Positions 1-14,600 of a stretch of DNA of 64,000 nt are shown piece after piece (the first letter of the stretch is position 1; every line of letters starts with the position of its first letter). Origin of the DNA: Bugulina stolonifera (Eukaryota > Bryozoa > Gymnolaemata > Cheilostomatida > Bugulidae); NCBI GenBank assembly GCA_935421135.1, contig OW285189.1:6469072-6533071 (forward strand), given 5' to 3'. The translations under genes and the position numbers were made by a program. The notes beneath the pieces were generated by a model that ran no database searches, was not told the DNA's origin, and worked only from the letters and a program-made list of their open reading frames with translations.

Positions 1-824
1 TTATGTTAATCAGGTGTACATATAGATGCACAGATATTACACAATATGCTCATTGATTGACCGAATATATGAAATACATAAGTCTATGTACAGTATATGA
101 CTGTATAAATTTTATGAACACTAAATTATTATTCTGTCTGTAAACTGTTCCCTGATTTATAGTGTACAGGTTCTTTTTTAATGCCATCATTCTACAAGCA
201 GAAATATCGTTTGTAAAGCTTTTACTTTTTTTTCGTCAACCGTTTGTCAGTATTGTCAACATTTTTAATAATGTTATATCAGAATAGTCAGAGCATCATA
301 CTTTGTTCACTCTTGAAAACTAGTAGTAGGAGAACATAACCCCATAAACAGGTTGAACTTCAACCGCCCCCAACATACCAATAAGGTACTAATCCTTTTT
401 TCAACTTTCATAGTAAAATGTCTTTTATATTTGCATGTAATAGCAAAGACAGTAGAAAGAAAGATCGGACACTCAATGATAATACTCTGTTCCACCAAAT
501 ACGCCCAATTTGACATTCCACGATTCACTTTTCCTCCATCCATCTGTTGAGTTTTTAGATAGCTGTCAGAATAGCATCGTTTGAATATCATGTACCCTGT
601 AATGGCATCCCATTTATATAAATAAACTGTTTATACGGGGCAGTTCTAAAGACGCATCTCTGAATGGTCGGCGGAAGACCAATAGTAATGATGGACTTGG
701 ACACAAGATAACACAACTCCTTGCTTATTTCAGACTGCGTTTGGAGGCAGGATGGACAGTTTTTGGCCTGAGAGCTGAGTGTCCAATCCTTCCTTCCACT
801 ATCTTTATAACTAGAGGACTGTGA
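1..824. other. left edge, no secure gene
   Basis: I see no feature here that I can name with confidence. Both strands are open over about 600–850: roughly 87 codons on plus and 98 on minus, the latter ending with TGA at 588–590. Neither translation resembles a family I know. Earlier exons of the plus-strand gene that ends at 1772 may lie here or beyond the window edge. Confidence 0.4.
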
Positions 825-1772
825 TCCATTTATAAAGTCAACTATGTTTTGTACATTGCCGAGCCATGTTGATGTCCCAGTCTGTCAAACCACTAGCTGT
901 GATGGTTGCTATGGTCCATTTTGCAGAAGGTACATCTTAATATGTATAAGAGATTTCATGATGGCTCAAGCACTGAGAAAATGTCTAAACTAGACAACTT
1001 CATTTCTCAATTGGTGGGCAAGGTAGACTATATACAGAAGGAGCAACACTATCAGAAGGTAATCCAAACTCAGTGTCTGTGAAATTAATTATTTCTAGCT
1101 TCTAAACATATAGGCTACATGTATCTATATCGCATTTCATCACTCAATTGGACATCTCTATTATATGCACATTTACATGTACATGTAGGTGGGTATGCAT
1201 GGGCTATTTCCATTCTATATAAGTTTTCATATTCTACATCATAATAATAATTATGCACTTTTGCTGCTAAAGGAGAGACAAAGGGAGGACAATTTCTCGC
1301 TGTACACCAGTTCTAGTCCAAGGCACATGTAGGCACATGTACTTCTTCTAAATGCATGTTGCATTAATAGACTAATAGACATCTAGTTCAATGATGAATG
1401 TAATACAGTGCAGTACATTTTTAATGCACTATTATTCTTATATTTCAACAATAATCATCCAGTTGACATTACCAGAGGAAAGCAATGAAACAACATAAAT
1501 TATTATGTTAGGATGGCATATTGTACTCTTCATTATTTTTATCTAGTGCACTTAGATATATATGTAAGAGCAGTTTTGTATCATTGCTTTCCTTTAGTGA
1601 TGATAACTGGACAGTACATTGTCGAAATACAAGGATAAAAACACAACGAAAAATGTGTCTCGTACTGTACTACGATTCAGAAAACTTTTTACCCATACAA
1701 ACATCTTCAAATTATTGTAGATTCGTGAACGAAGATTCAGACAAACCAGTGAGAGCACAAATGCCAGAGTAG
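825..1772 (+). CDS. 3' end of an unrecognised plus-strand gene (partial)
   Basis: I do not recognise this protein. Four candidate exons chain with matching phases: 825–929, 971–1058, 1273–1328 and 1598–1772, ending in TAG. The last has a strong acceptor (pyrimidine tract then TTTAG at 1593–1597). The first exon is cysteine-rich ([10 protein letters not shown] near its end). The middle part reads [20 protein letters not shown], which looks helical. The C-terminal part is polar and ends ...KPVRAQMPE. An AATAAA lies about 140 bases after the stop. The gap 930–970 would be a 42-base intron, which is unusually small, so that junction is the weakest. The 5' end lies to the left. It would converge on the EVC2 gene. 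Confidence 0.4.
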
Positions 1773-1910
1773 TGTGCTGGGCTGTTGTTCAACTTTTCAC
1801 TGCATTGTTTATTGGCGTATGGCAAATGTACCATCTTAGACGATTCTTCATGCTGAAGAAAATAGTTTAAGTTTGAAAAATTTAACTATCTGTAATGATT
1901 TGAATGTTAT

Positions 1911-1925
1911 AGAATAAATTTTATT
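1911..1925. terminator. AATAAA / TTTATT polyadenylation-signal pair
   Basis: AATAAA on plus, about 140 bases after the candidate stop at 1772, is followed directly by TTTATT, which is AATAAA on minus. It could serve the plus-strand gene and possibly also EVC2, whose stop is at 2663. Assignment is by position only. Confidence 0.4.
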
Positions 1926-2662
1926 TTTAAAACTCACAACTAAAAGTAGCATTTCTACTGGAAGAAAAAACAATATAATGGCTGGGTGTGTACAATATCA
2001 TATGGCATAGTAAATACTAATCAACTTCACTGTATCAAATATAATTATCTATAATAAAACACTAAAATACATTATATAAATAAATAGTTTAATTAATTAT
2101 AACAATGAACTAGTTGGTGTACATTATAGACAGAGGATGGGTGGTGGAAGGAAAGGCGCTGTCACAGAGTAGTTTTTTATAAAGATAACTCACACTATTC
2201 TTGATATATGCTGTCTATTATGGTGATGCACCAGTAGAGCTAAAAATATTATGTACTAACCAGTATGTACAATGGATATAAAATGCTGCTGTGAACACAC
2301 ATTTCAGACTAGGCCATAAGGGAGTACCAGAACACTCCATTGCCCCCCTCCGTCAGAGGGAGTTTCTAATCTCCCCTTCCACCATCTTTGTTGACATACA
2401 AGTACACCTACATGTACATAAATTTTACATAAAACAGCAATGAGAAAAATAATAGGTAAAAAGTATACAGTATTTACTGGTAAAGAAAAAGTTGTCATAA
2501 AAAAATTGGACGAATCAATGCTACTATCACAGCAATAAAACATGATGGGTGAGTAACAAAGTATAAACCTTTATGAAATATATACCCTGTATGGGATAAA
2601 AACAAACATGGACGGAATGTAGAAAGTATACTATTACCAATAAGACAATGTGTTGTATTTGG
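1926..2662. other. spacer / EVC2 3' UTR region
   Basis: AT-rich sequence between two convergent genes. It probably holds the EVC2 3' UTR. I find no conserved reading frame; the short open frames around 2304–2543 have no splice signals that fit. Confidence 0.4.
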
Positions 2663-5600
2663 TTAGAAATTTTCAGAATTAGCCTGTGGTCTGCCACTAC
2701 CTGGTCTACCACTACCTCGACGTGATGCACCTATCGGCTTGAGTGGAGGAAGCCTCTGCTTGCCTGGACTCTCAGGAGTATAGTCTAAGCTTAGTGGTGA
2801 TGGTATAGATTTCTTCTTACTTGATTTTGGTCTAAAATAATGAAAATAATTCAAATTTTAAGCTAAATTATTATTACTATCCTACTTATGGTGGTGGTAC
2901 AATTTCAAAATGCTCCATCTATACAATTGCATTGGGATGGAGCAAGACCCAAGATACATGTCCAGTATGACTGTAAGAATTAGTTAAAGAGATGAGTTGA
3001 ATATTAGATGTGCATTTTTCCACAACTGCAATAAAATCTCAGCATGGGAATATGCTTTCACAAGAAACTCTGATAAAACGGTGTACATAATTAATTAATT
3101 ATTATGTGTAAATAATGAAAATTTAAAGATTAGGCAGCTGGAGCCAATCACAAAATGAGCAAGCCGGTAGGGAGCCAATCAAAAGATGAGTAAGCCTGTA
3201 GGGAGCCAATCACAAGATGAGTAAGCCATGCTTTCATGTTGTGTTAAAGTATTCTGGGAATTTCTCTGCAACAGTTCGATGGAAACATGAATGGGGGAAG
3301 TGTGAGCTACAGATCCAGCCACATGCCCATGTGACTATTACCAAAACTTGGCGAAAATTGCAGTACATCAAGCGATATTAGATGATGGCATGGCACAGCC
3401 TCATAAAATATAGGAATATATATTATGTACAGTGATGAAGCAGGAGAGAACAGCCATAGAGGATAAAATGATTCACCAAATACGAAAATACATATTCCAC
3501 TGTGCAAACCAAGAATGAAGAATATAATTCAACAATCAGCCTATGTCTGATGAACTAATGGCCAATTTTTAACTTGGGGTTGTGGTATTTCACCGCCAAT
3601 TAGTAGTGCTAAAGACCTGACTGATAAACCAAATATTAGCATATCTGCACAATGTTCGGCAATAAAATATAGGGCATAGGTTAATTGTAGAATCATCTCC
3701 TCTAATCTTGAATTGCACATTTGAACAAGAATATTTGTATTGAGTTAACTGTCTTATCTTATACGACCATTGCTGAAAGACACAGTTACAATGAGAGAAA
3801 ATAGTTAGAACTCCATTTCCACTGTAGACTGTAAGAGAAATTCCATAACAGAAACAATTAGTAGATTAGAGAGCATTAAAAACAAACCACAATAAAGCAA
3901 GAAAAAAGACAAATTATTAGATTACTTGCAATAAACAAATTTCACTCACTATTTAAAACTTTAGTCTGCGCTATAAAACAACCAGAAACGAATTTGTTAA
4001 AAATATGCTTCAAATTTTATGACAGTTATAATTGGTTAGTACTTCGAGTTAGTTAACAAGTCTCAAGTGAGTGGGTCAAATAATAAATAATATTGACAGT
4101 ATCCGCTTCACCACCAATTAATTAGTTACAATAACTAATGAACTCTATTTGTATTTAAATTAGATAACAGAGGTGTGTGTGGTTTAGGATAGAAAGGTGT
4201 GAAATAGCGTACTTTTTCTGTTAGCTAGTACAACACAAAAATGTGTTTATAGTAAGACAGCCTGGGTCTCAATCTGCCCCAACAGACATGTATGTATGTT
4301 TGCTTTGCATGTGGCCATAGTTTCACAGAGAGGATACGGCACAGGGTCAGTTGTGTATAAAGTAGCATAGAAGCAGATGGTTACACTGAGTTTACATTGT
4401 TTTGCTGGGAATGATGCTAATAGGTAAACAATAAGGTCATACATGTACATGTAGATGTAGGTTAAGGTCCAACACACTCCTGTCACACAAACTCTGGGAA
4501 CATGGAGGACTAAAAGCATGCAACTGTCCTAACCATTCGTAGACAAACATATATTGATCTATGACAATGGGGTATTTATGTGGGTGAATAAGTCCAGTTA
4601 AAACAGCATAAATTCAGTATTGGATTTGTAAACCCAATATCTAACAGTGTACATATATAATAGCATACCTAACAGTGTACATATACAATAACATACCTAA
4701 CAGTGCACATACAATGTATATAATAGCTTTTCCATAGAGTTATCTTATTCTTAGAGAGGGAACTTCAAGTTGTGGTCATAAATTATGATTTATCAGTGCC
4801 AATAACAGAGCCATTTGCACCAGATAAATCGTCACCACCTTTATTATGGTAAAGTGTAGGTAAGTAGCCTTTAGATGATAATATTACAACATTGTGGTAA
4901 GGTTACAAGCTAGCATGGCAATACGGTGCTCAGTACTGACTCCAAAGAGAAGATAACTCTATAAGCTCACCTACATGTACATGTAACAGTCTACATACAA
5001 TGTATATGATAGCATACCTAAGCTGTTTTGGCTCTTCTGGCAATGGTCCAAGTGGACTTCCCTGATACATGGATACAGACCTTGCAATTCTTTCTTTCAA
5101 CATACTCGCATGACTGGTGTTGAGTCTGAAACAGTAGAATAGAGTTGGGACAGACACAGACAGAGAGCACATTGTTTGTAGACTGTGGACCACAGACCTT
5201 CCAGAAACCAAATGACTAGTTAGCCATGTCAATGAGTTCTATAGCATCAAAGCAGAACAACTAGGCAGATACAAGCACCAAATATATCACAGCTGTACGC
5301 TTTAATTACAAGTGAATGGGGGTGCTTGCTACTTGTAAGATGCACATAAAGATGGAATGCTGTTAGTAGATTAGAAAGACTAATCAGAGTGAGTGGTTTG
5401 TAAATACATACAGGTCTTTCTCATCATCTTCCACAGTTGCTTTGTCATCATGGAGGGTGTTGATCAACTCTTCCAGCTGTTTGTCTGTCTTAGCTGGGAA
5501 CAACATCTTTAGACTGTCTTTCAACTCTGATCTCTTTAGCTTACCTTGGTGAACCTAAATAGGCAAAACATATTATTCAGTTTTAGTCAGCGTGCAGAGA

Positions 5601-8600
5601 TCAAGGAGGTCCATGTGTGGATGTTATAATGACATTATTAAGAGATCACATGTTTATTTCTGACCACTTGTTAGCCTTGTTGTCATAAAACAGACCTATG
5701 AATAATACATACATTGTGCCAATATAGGCCTACATAGGAATTATGTACACATACTGTAATATCTGGTACTAAGACTATAATTATGAAGGTCTGCTTACCA
5801 GACTAGCAATAAATCTTAGCTCAAGTTCCTGGATAAGTTTAGCCTTCTTTATGTTGTGTTCTCTCCTCATCTCTTCTAATGACTGACTAATCTCTTTCTC
5901 CATCCGAGCCCTGAGAATGAAGATTTCATAACATTACTATATAGTACCCTGAAGGGAAACTAAACGCACACCTAGTCATAAGTGCAGACTGAAAGACACA
6001 ACAAACCACAAAATTAGCCACTAATCACTCACTACATATAAAAATACAAATACAAACATCATGGGTTGTTAATTATTTACACCTCAGCAGAACTGAAACA
6101 GCTAATGGTGTGAGATTGAGATATTACTATTGGATATAATATTTTATTAGCAGAGAGTTAAACAGAGTGTCGAGTTATAGCAAACGTACTTGAACTCTTC
6201 AATGGCTACAGATCTCTTGTGCAATACTGCTGCTTTCTTCAACCTTGCTGCTATTTTATTAGGTGATTTCTCCAATACTTCCTTCAACCTATCTTCATAG
6301 CCATCTAACAACGTCTTCTCACGACTTTGAAGACGATCAGCAAGTTTTTTCTTCAACATCTGATAATATCCACAAAGTTTCAATAATAGAAAGTGCAAAC
6401 AGCAAATGTTACATCACATATGTATATTATACCCAATTATACTGTATGTGACTCATTACATATGGTCATACTAGAGTTGTCCTCTCTCTGCTTAACTACA
6501 TATACGGAAGTTACCCTCTCTATAAAGTACCATACTAAAGTTATCTTCTCTCTACTCAACTACACAAACTGAATCTACTTAGTCAAGTCACCATAGAAGC
6601 AGGCAACTCCTGAAGTTAGATAAGAGAGAAAAATCCAGTTTAACATTCCACACAATACTTGTTATTCTATCTCTGCATTACTATTACATGGGTACATGCT
6701 GGCAGTTAGTCTATCCTTATATAATTTCTACAAGAGTAAACTGACACTTACTTTCTCCTGCTTTTCTCTCTCATTATCCAGTTTTCTAGTGAGCTTCTCC
6801 TGTTGTGCTCGGTGCTGATCCAGGCATTGCTCAGCCTCTACATCAGACATGACACCTCGATCATTCAGGTCATCTATAAGGTTAGCTTTGAGCTCATTGA
6901 TTGCTCTTTGCTTCTCATCAATCTCCGTTAGCTATAGAGAGGAGAATTATGCAAATGATAATGAAGTCCTAAACAGAATAAAACTACTGTAGGCTACTTC
7001 CCAAAATATTACTGTCTTTACATCGGACATCACGTCATGATAAGGTTAGGTGATAACCCAGTCATGTCATCTTATGCATGAAAATTGGCAATTATGATTA
7101 TAATACTTGATCTTGATACTTAATCAATGATAAACAATAAAAGCGCTTACCAGAAGCTGCTTCACGATTGAGAAGGCCAACTAATGCAAATTGAAATATG
7201 CCTGATGATGATACTTTTTGTTGAAGAGGAGGGGCCAGATTACAATTTACCCAGTAGCCATCACTAAGCTGCAGTGGTGGGAAACTATCATCTGTTATAC
7301 TACATGTAGATCACTAGAATTGCCATCTAACTTCAAAACAAGTATGCTAGATGTTCAGTTATACAATATTGTAAAGATATCTAACCTCCTTAGCTTTGTT
7401 TATCTGTAGCTGGGCAACCATTCCACCGAGTCTATCCTCCTGCTCCCTTAGAGCAACCGCCCGCTGCTGTAGGATCTCTAGTTTCACCTTCTCCATTTCC
7501 TCCTCAAAGTTTGTCTGAAGCATTCAATAGTTATCATGGTAATTATCAAACACTAAAAACATGGCAGACAAATCCACTATAATTTCGTACAACACTTTAA
7601 ATGTTTCCAATAAAGAAGTCTACATGTATGTGGAATCCCTATAATACACTGGCCTCGTAAGTGAGCGCCCCATAAACAAAGATGTGAGGTGTTTATGAGT
7701 CTATAGCCAGGATGACCAGCAAAAGCTACATTCTAAAATGCAGACTTGCACAAAAAATCATGAACTCAACTATAAAGCTATCCGAAAGACCAATTATTTC
7801 ACTATAAAATGTGTTGCTTGTTGGACGTTTATAGTACAATTAGTCAATTACTCAGTAACATCTGTATTACAACTGTCTTTTTACTATCTTAATTGTCAAA
7901 GTTGGCCTGAAATCTGTAGTGAACAAATTTAATTACTGAGACGAGCATTAGTAGAAGGTAACTGTCCCTACCTCTGCATCTTCTTCTGTTAGAACTGCAA
8001 CTCTCTCCTCAGCCTGCGATTTAAGGAGTTGTAGAGCAGCCATCTGTCTATCCTCTTCATCATCATCAGAGTGCCTCTTTTCATTTTTCTGTTAAGACAC
8101 AAATTTTTTTATTACAGACTTTTAGTATTATGAAGGTAGATGTTTACTTTGGATGACCACTGGCTACGTAAATATTATAGTGACATGCTCATTTCATAGC
8201 CATTGTTCCACCAGTATTTTCACCTCTAATAATCTCACCTTAGCGGCTATCATCTGCTCTTGTTCAAGTTGCTCCATTCTCTTTGCTCGTCTTTCTGCCA
8301 GCTTCTCTTCTAACAGCTGCCTCTGTTTCAGCTTATTCAGAGTGAGGCTATTCTCTAGCTTTATCATATTCTTCTCGTGTTCCCTCATGATCTTCTCCCT
8401 CTCATCCACTGACATAGTGAACTATATAACATACAACAGACCGTATAGCAGCCAAACAAAACCTTGTTTATTCAGAAACTTGAAGCATTTTATGCACCAC
8501 TGTCCATTATGTTCACAATTTACTTGTGGGTAATATCTATTCTATGCCTAAATACAATATTCTCATATGTATAACAGTGTAGCCTTGGCTTTTAATAAAA

Positions 8601-11600
8601 TTTCAGCTGAGTAACAGAACAAAGGCAATGACAATAATTACTGTCAATGTTCTGTTACTCAGTTCAGTCACTCTCTATTAGCAGTTGTTTAATCATTCAA
8701 TAGTACAAAAAGCCAAGGTTTTACTGTATGAGTAGTTCATATTAACCTATAGCTGACCAATAACTAGTGACTCACCTGACTGTCTATAATCTCCCTCACC
8801 ACTGTAGCCTCCTGTTCTCTAAGTTGAGCCTTCTCTTCCTGTTCCTGGGCCATTCTCTTCTCCCAATCACGTCTGCGTTTCTTCAACCGTTGCTATGGAA
8901 CAAAGCACCAGTATTATATGCATCTCAAGCTACAATTTAGTTTAACACAATTTAAATTTCATAACAAAGTTGCTTACTTAGAAATAAAATCACTTACCTT
9001 CAGGTTTTCATCTTGTTGTTCAAAAGACTGCTTCTGTCGAGCCTCCAAAGTCTCAATGTCAGAATTATGTTCTTCTAGAATGGCTTCCATTTGGTCATCC
9101 CGCAGACCTGAGCAGAGAACATAGTGTAGTAAGACATAGTGTAGTAAGACATAGTGTAGTAAGACATAGTGTAGTAAGACATAGTGTAGTAAGACATAGT
9201 GTAGTAAGACATAGTGTAGTAAGACATAGTGTAGTAAGACATAGTGTAGTAAGACATAGTGTAGTAAGACATAGTGTAGTAAGACATAGTGTAGTAAGAC
9301 ATAGTGTAGTAAGACATAGTGTAGTAAGACATAGTGTAGTAATTAAACCAATGTCAAGAGTTTTAAAGGTTCAACCAAACTTGGAACATGTTTTAAGTTT
9401 TAGTTTTAGTTTTAAGTCGATTTCAAATAGTATGGATATTTTTGTAGGTATTGTAATGACTTACTCACTGGCAACTTGATGTATACTTACTGTACATGTA
9501 TACGCAGATGGGAGGGATGTGATCTGAAACTCAGACTCAAATGTAATAAAATTGATTAACAGGCACTCACCATCAGAGCGTAGCTCTTCCAGTAATCTCT
9601 TCTCTCTCTCCATTAATCTGTTCTTGTATGTCTGACTCATCTTGCTTCTCAACTCCTTCAACTCTGTTGCATTTTCTTGATCAATCTAGAAAAATACCCC
9701 CATGAAAGTTTAGTGCTGAGACTATCCAATAAATGGCGTGCTAACACATTTTAAGGACCAAACTACGCGTATGTATCACAATTACATATATAAATAATAT
9801 TGAGAAGCAAACTTTACACACCTGTATTTCAGAGGAAGCTCTGTCAATCTCATGTTTAGCCACAAGCTGTAGACGCTCTTCTGCAACTGCGAGAGGGTTA
9901 AGAGAGCCTCCCGCCTTCTGATGTTCTTGTTCTTGTCTCTGGCAATCTTTATCAAATGCTACCAACTCATTCTCTTGGTCTTTGACCTGCAATCAGCAAA
10001 TCAATATTGACCTCTCGATACACGTCGACTAATAAAAGTACAGTTACAATGACACCTTCAAATATTCTATACCTTAGCAGCAAGTCGTTTCTTCTTCTGT
10101 TCACTGAGTTTGCTGTGTAAAGCTGCTTCCTGCTTTGCCATGTCTACTTCCATGCCTTGTTTATATTTCATCAGATCAGCCATGATCTCTTCACTCTTCC
10201 CACGTGCCTCTTCACCACTCAGCAACTTTTGTCTGTAGAAATCAAAGCAATCACAGTATAACAAGTATTAGTCACAATAGTCCATTGCTTTCAAAGTTCC
10301 AGATATTACACTAAGATAATGACAGACGTAAAATAGAATTTACTTCTTAGCTTTCTTGAGAATGTCCATCTGTCCACCGGCAATTGTATTGAGCAACTCA
10401 CTCTGGTTTTTCTCCTCAAGATCCTAAAAGAAGAGAATTCTTAGTTAGCATATTGGCGTGTTTATAAAAGACTAGACAGCATGAACATCACTGAAACTCA
10501 ATAAATTTCCTCAAATACTTACACTCAGTTCAGCTAAAGCTCGCCTCTTAGCCAACTTCTCTTCCAGCACAAGTTTTTGTCTGCATAGCTCATCATCGTG
10601 GATCTTTTCCAGATGAGCAACATTCTTAGCGTGTTCCTTCATCAACCAAGAGGCCATCTCCTCTGGCATTTCCGTCTTAGCCTGCAGTTCCTTTAATATC
10701 GACTGCTGTAACTCTTTTGTTTGAATCCTTTTCTTCAGTGAGAACTCCTGTCAACGTAATATTGAAACACGATGAATTAATGTGTCATCTCTGTTACTAC
10801 ACCAGTACGACCTTGGCGTCCCCTTGACACCACCACAGTGCTACCTCTGTGCTACTCAAATACTACCTTTGTGTTCTCTTTGCACCACCTCGGAACTATT
10901 TCAGCACTACCTACACCTGAAGTACCACCTCAGTTCTACCTGAGGAGCACCTCAGTTCTACCTGAGGAGCACCTCAGTTCTACCTGAGGAGCACCTCAGT
11001 TCTACCTGAGGAGCACCTCAGTTCTACTTGAGGAGCACTTCAGTACTACCTCAGGACCACCTCAGTGCTATCTCGGTATTGTTTCCTAGCACCTACCTTC
11101 CTGATTTTCTCTGCCTCTTCATCCTGCTCCAGCTTGAGTCGGTAAGAGAGATCATCTTGCTCAATCTGACACTGAGCATCAACAGACTTCATCAGCTCCT
11201 TCTGCTCCTCACCTGACACTTCCACTGTGTTCAGCAGCTCATTCTTATCTGCCCTTTGTTTGTCTAGCAGACTACCCAGCTTGCTCTATGCAACGAGACA
11301 TAACATTATAAGTCGGCATTAGCTAGGTGCTAAAAATGTGTAACTACATCTTACTGTATCATGTCGTTTGCTACAGTGTAAGCTGTTGCATGTTAAATAT
11401 AAGTATAATACGCACATCATATTATGCGTATACAATACTTACCCTGTTGTGTGTAGCTTGCCTTCTGGTGAAGTCATCAATGGCCGAGTTATACTCTGCT
11501 ACAAGTCTGATGTCCAACTCTTTTACAGACTTCCTAAACAGTGTCATGTGATGGTCATACTGCTGTCTGGTGATATCGCCATTCCTCACCATCCCAAGGA

Positions 11601-14600
11601 GGAGAGTGTTGAGTACGTCATCCATCGACTTGATTCTCTCTGACTCCATTCTCTTGTCTACCTCCACCGTAGCCTGTATATCCAAACTGGAAACAAAACA
11701 GATGATATAATGGTCCATGTGGTACAGTGCGTGTAAATACATGTACCATATATATTCACATGTTAACATATCACACAAAACTAATGATACACATGTACAA
11801 ATATATATTATACAAAGTGTCACTGTAATACTTATATCCAAGTATGAACTCTAGTGTCTGCACCAAAGTGATGAGGCTACTAAGTATAACATGCACTTAC
11901 ATTAACATTTACTACATTATCATTATATCACTGTTCTACTAGTCCTCTATTACACATGTACAATGTATATTAACAGTAATATTGCATTACCATATCACTA
12001 GATTACTGTATTACTACATGCATATCACCAGATTACTGTATTACCATATCACTAGTATTACTGTATTACCATATCACTAGTATTACTGCATTACCGTATC
12101 ACTAGTATTACTGCATTACCATATCACTAGTATTACTGCATTACCGTATCACTAGTATTACTGTATTACTATATTGCTAGTATTACTGTATCACTAGTAT
12201 TACTGTATTACTGTATCACTAGTATTACTGTAGAGTACAATAGAGTATAAATCAGCTCACTTATCAAGCTCCCGGTTAGCAGTGAGTCGATCGCGTAGAG
12301 CCAGAATAGATACGATACTATCATCTGCTGCTGCCACGCTAGAGTTAAAACCTTGCTTCAGTTTCTGACCAGCATCTAACAGCAGAGCATTTGCCTCCTT
12401 CTGCTTTGATATCTGAAGAATATAACATCATGTATTAATAGTGATTAAACAGGAATATACCTCAAATAAATTTTCAATAGATACTGCTATAGACCATGAG
12501 TAATTTTAAATCTATTTTCCGATCTATCAATAACTCTCATGATGCACGTGTAGTGTAGTATTAATTACATATGGTTTCCTATTATTTGGTAGCCATAGAG
12601 ACACAGCATATACATTTGTACAGAGGTGTAGCCTACAGGATATGGGCACTAATAAGCTATTGATCATAATCAGAAGTTGTCCTCTCCCAAAGAAGAGGGA
12701 GATAAATTGGGAGAGGACAACTTCTAATTATGATCAATAGCTTATTAGTGCCCATGGTACAGGAGTTTCGTAATTTCAGAGGCCAGAGGCTACAATATTA
12801 TAGTAGATTATACCCTGAGGATTTTATGATGATACTCGAATTCCAAGTGTTTATATTCCATACACACAAATACATCTGTCATGGTATATTTATTATTATT
12901 ACTATGGTGTAAAACATGTATGCATGATATCACATATTATATCTACAATATATTGATCCATGATACTTAGATACACATTGTACTAAGTAAATACATGCAT
13001 AGAGTACCATCAAAGAATAAACCATAACGCAACGTATTAGTATCAGTAAGGTGGTGACACATGCATAGGAATACGGGACTGTATCACATACGGACAAGGT
13101 TATATAGTTACCTGCTTGTTGTAAGTTCCCTTTATAATACCGAATGAGAATGCATTAGATTACATATTTGGCTCTCAACCAATATATAACTAATATAATA
13201 TATATACATGTACATTGTAATATAAGTGATTGAGTATGAAAGGACCATCATTATTGAAGAATTGGGTAAAATATGATAAACTATAGTGTGGAATATAGAA
13301 TATGGACTATCAAGCATAAACTATAGAGTGTAGAATATAAAATACAAACTACTAAGTATACATTGTAGATTATATAATATAAAGTATCAAGTATATACTG
13401 TAGAGTGTAGATTATATAACGTAGACTATCAAGTATATACTGTAGAGTGTAGATTATATAATATAAACTATCAGGTATGAACTATAGAGTGCAGTGAGCA
13501 ACCATTAAGGCCATAGAGAATATAGTGGTCATGTTGTGGACTGATTACTCACAGATCTGTAGTCTGTAGCAGACGGCTTCACACTAGATCCAAAGCCTCC
13601 TTTCGTCTTCTTCATGATGACTAGAACAATAAAGATGACGAGAGGCACCAATAGGATGCCGAGTATGAAGCCTACAATGATGACAGCAGCTGTAATTCCG
13701 TGTTTGTAGAAGAGCGAGTCTGACTCAATGTCCTTCCGAGTTGTACAACTGGAAACCCTTTGCTCTACTGTCTGTGCCCCCACCTGTAATGAATTACTAA
13801 TGCTTGTACTAGTACATGACTATCAACATAAAAGCATCATATTACACCTGATATAAAGCAGATACCAAATAAAATGTATAAATAATATGGTTTGCTAAAC
13901 ACAGCAATCATATGATGGTAAAATATTATTCATGTGTATGTACATGTACATGTGTATGTACATGTACACGTGTATGCACATGTATATATGCTTTGTAGAA
14001 TATTCTACAGAGGGCCAACATATTATATTTGTAATTTTTTCTAGAATGGGCCCGTTAAGATAACAGCTGTACACAGTCAATACATGTAGACAGACATTGC
14101 ATAGCACTCATCTTCTATGACTGACTCACTAGATAGTATAGTACTACAACAGTAGTAGGACTAAGATAGAGAGATAGATCTGTTACTATACTCTATACTC
14201 TAGACAGATATGTAGATGGGTTTGGGTGTTATAGTACTACTAGTGGTAATATAGCTACAACATAAGAGTAACACATGCACATATATGTAGATGTATAAGA
14301 GTAGGTACAGACACCAGCAGCATCTGTCAGCTAATAGGATACATAAATGTACACCTACACACACTTCATGTACATGTACTATACCTACACACACTTATAT
14401 GTACATGTACTATACCTACATACACTTCATGTACATGTACTATACCTACACACACTTCATGTACATGTACTATACCCACACACACTTATATGTACATGTA
14501 CTATACCTACACACACTTATATGTACATGTACTATACCTACATACACTTCATGTACATGTACTATACCTACACACACTTCATGTACATGTACTATACCCA

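Noticed and set aside
588..881. Minus-strand open frame of 98 codons with an acceptor-like edge at 882 (…[16 protein letters not shown]…)
   Set aside because: It could be a terminal exon, but it has no recognisable homology and no convincing upstream exon, and it competes with a phased plus-strand chain that overlaps it. Kept only as an alternative.
2304..2543. Minus-strand frame with a hydrophobic stretch downstream of EVC2
   Set aside because: Lies in the probable EVC2 3' UTR with no acceptor or donor and no conserved character.
9075..9332. Open frame encoding MSYYT repeats
   Set aside because: Direct read-through of the 15-bp minisatellite in an EVC2 intron.
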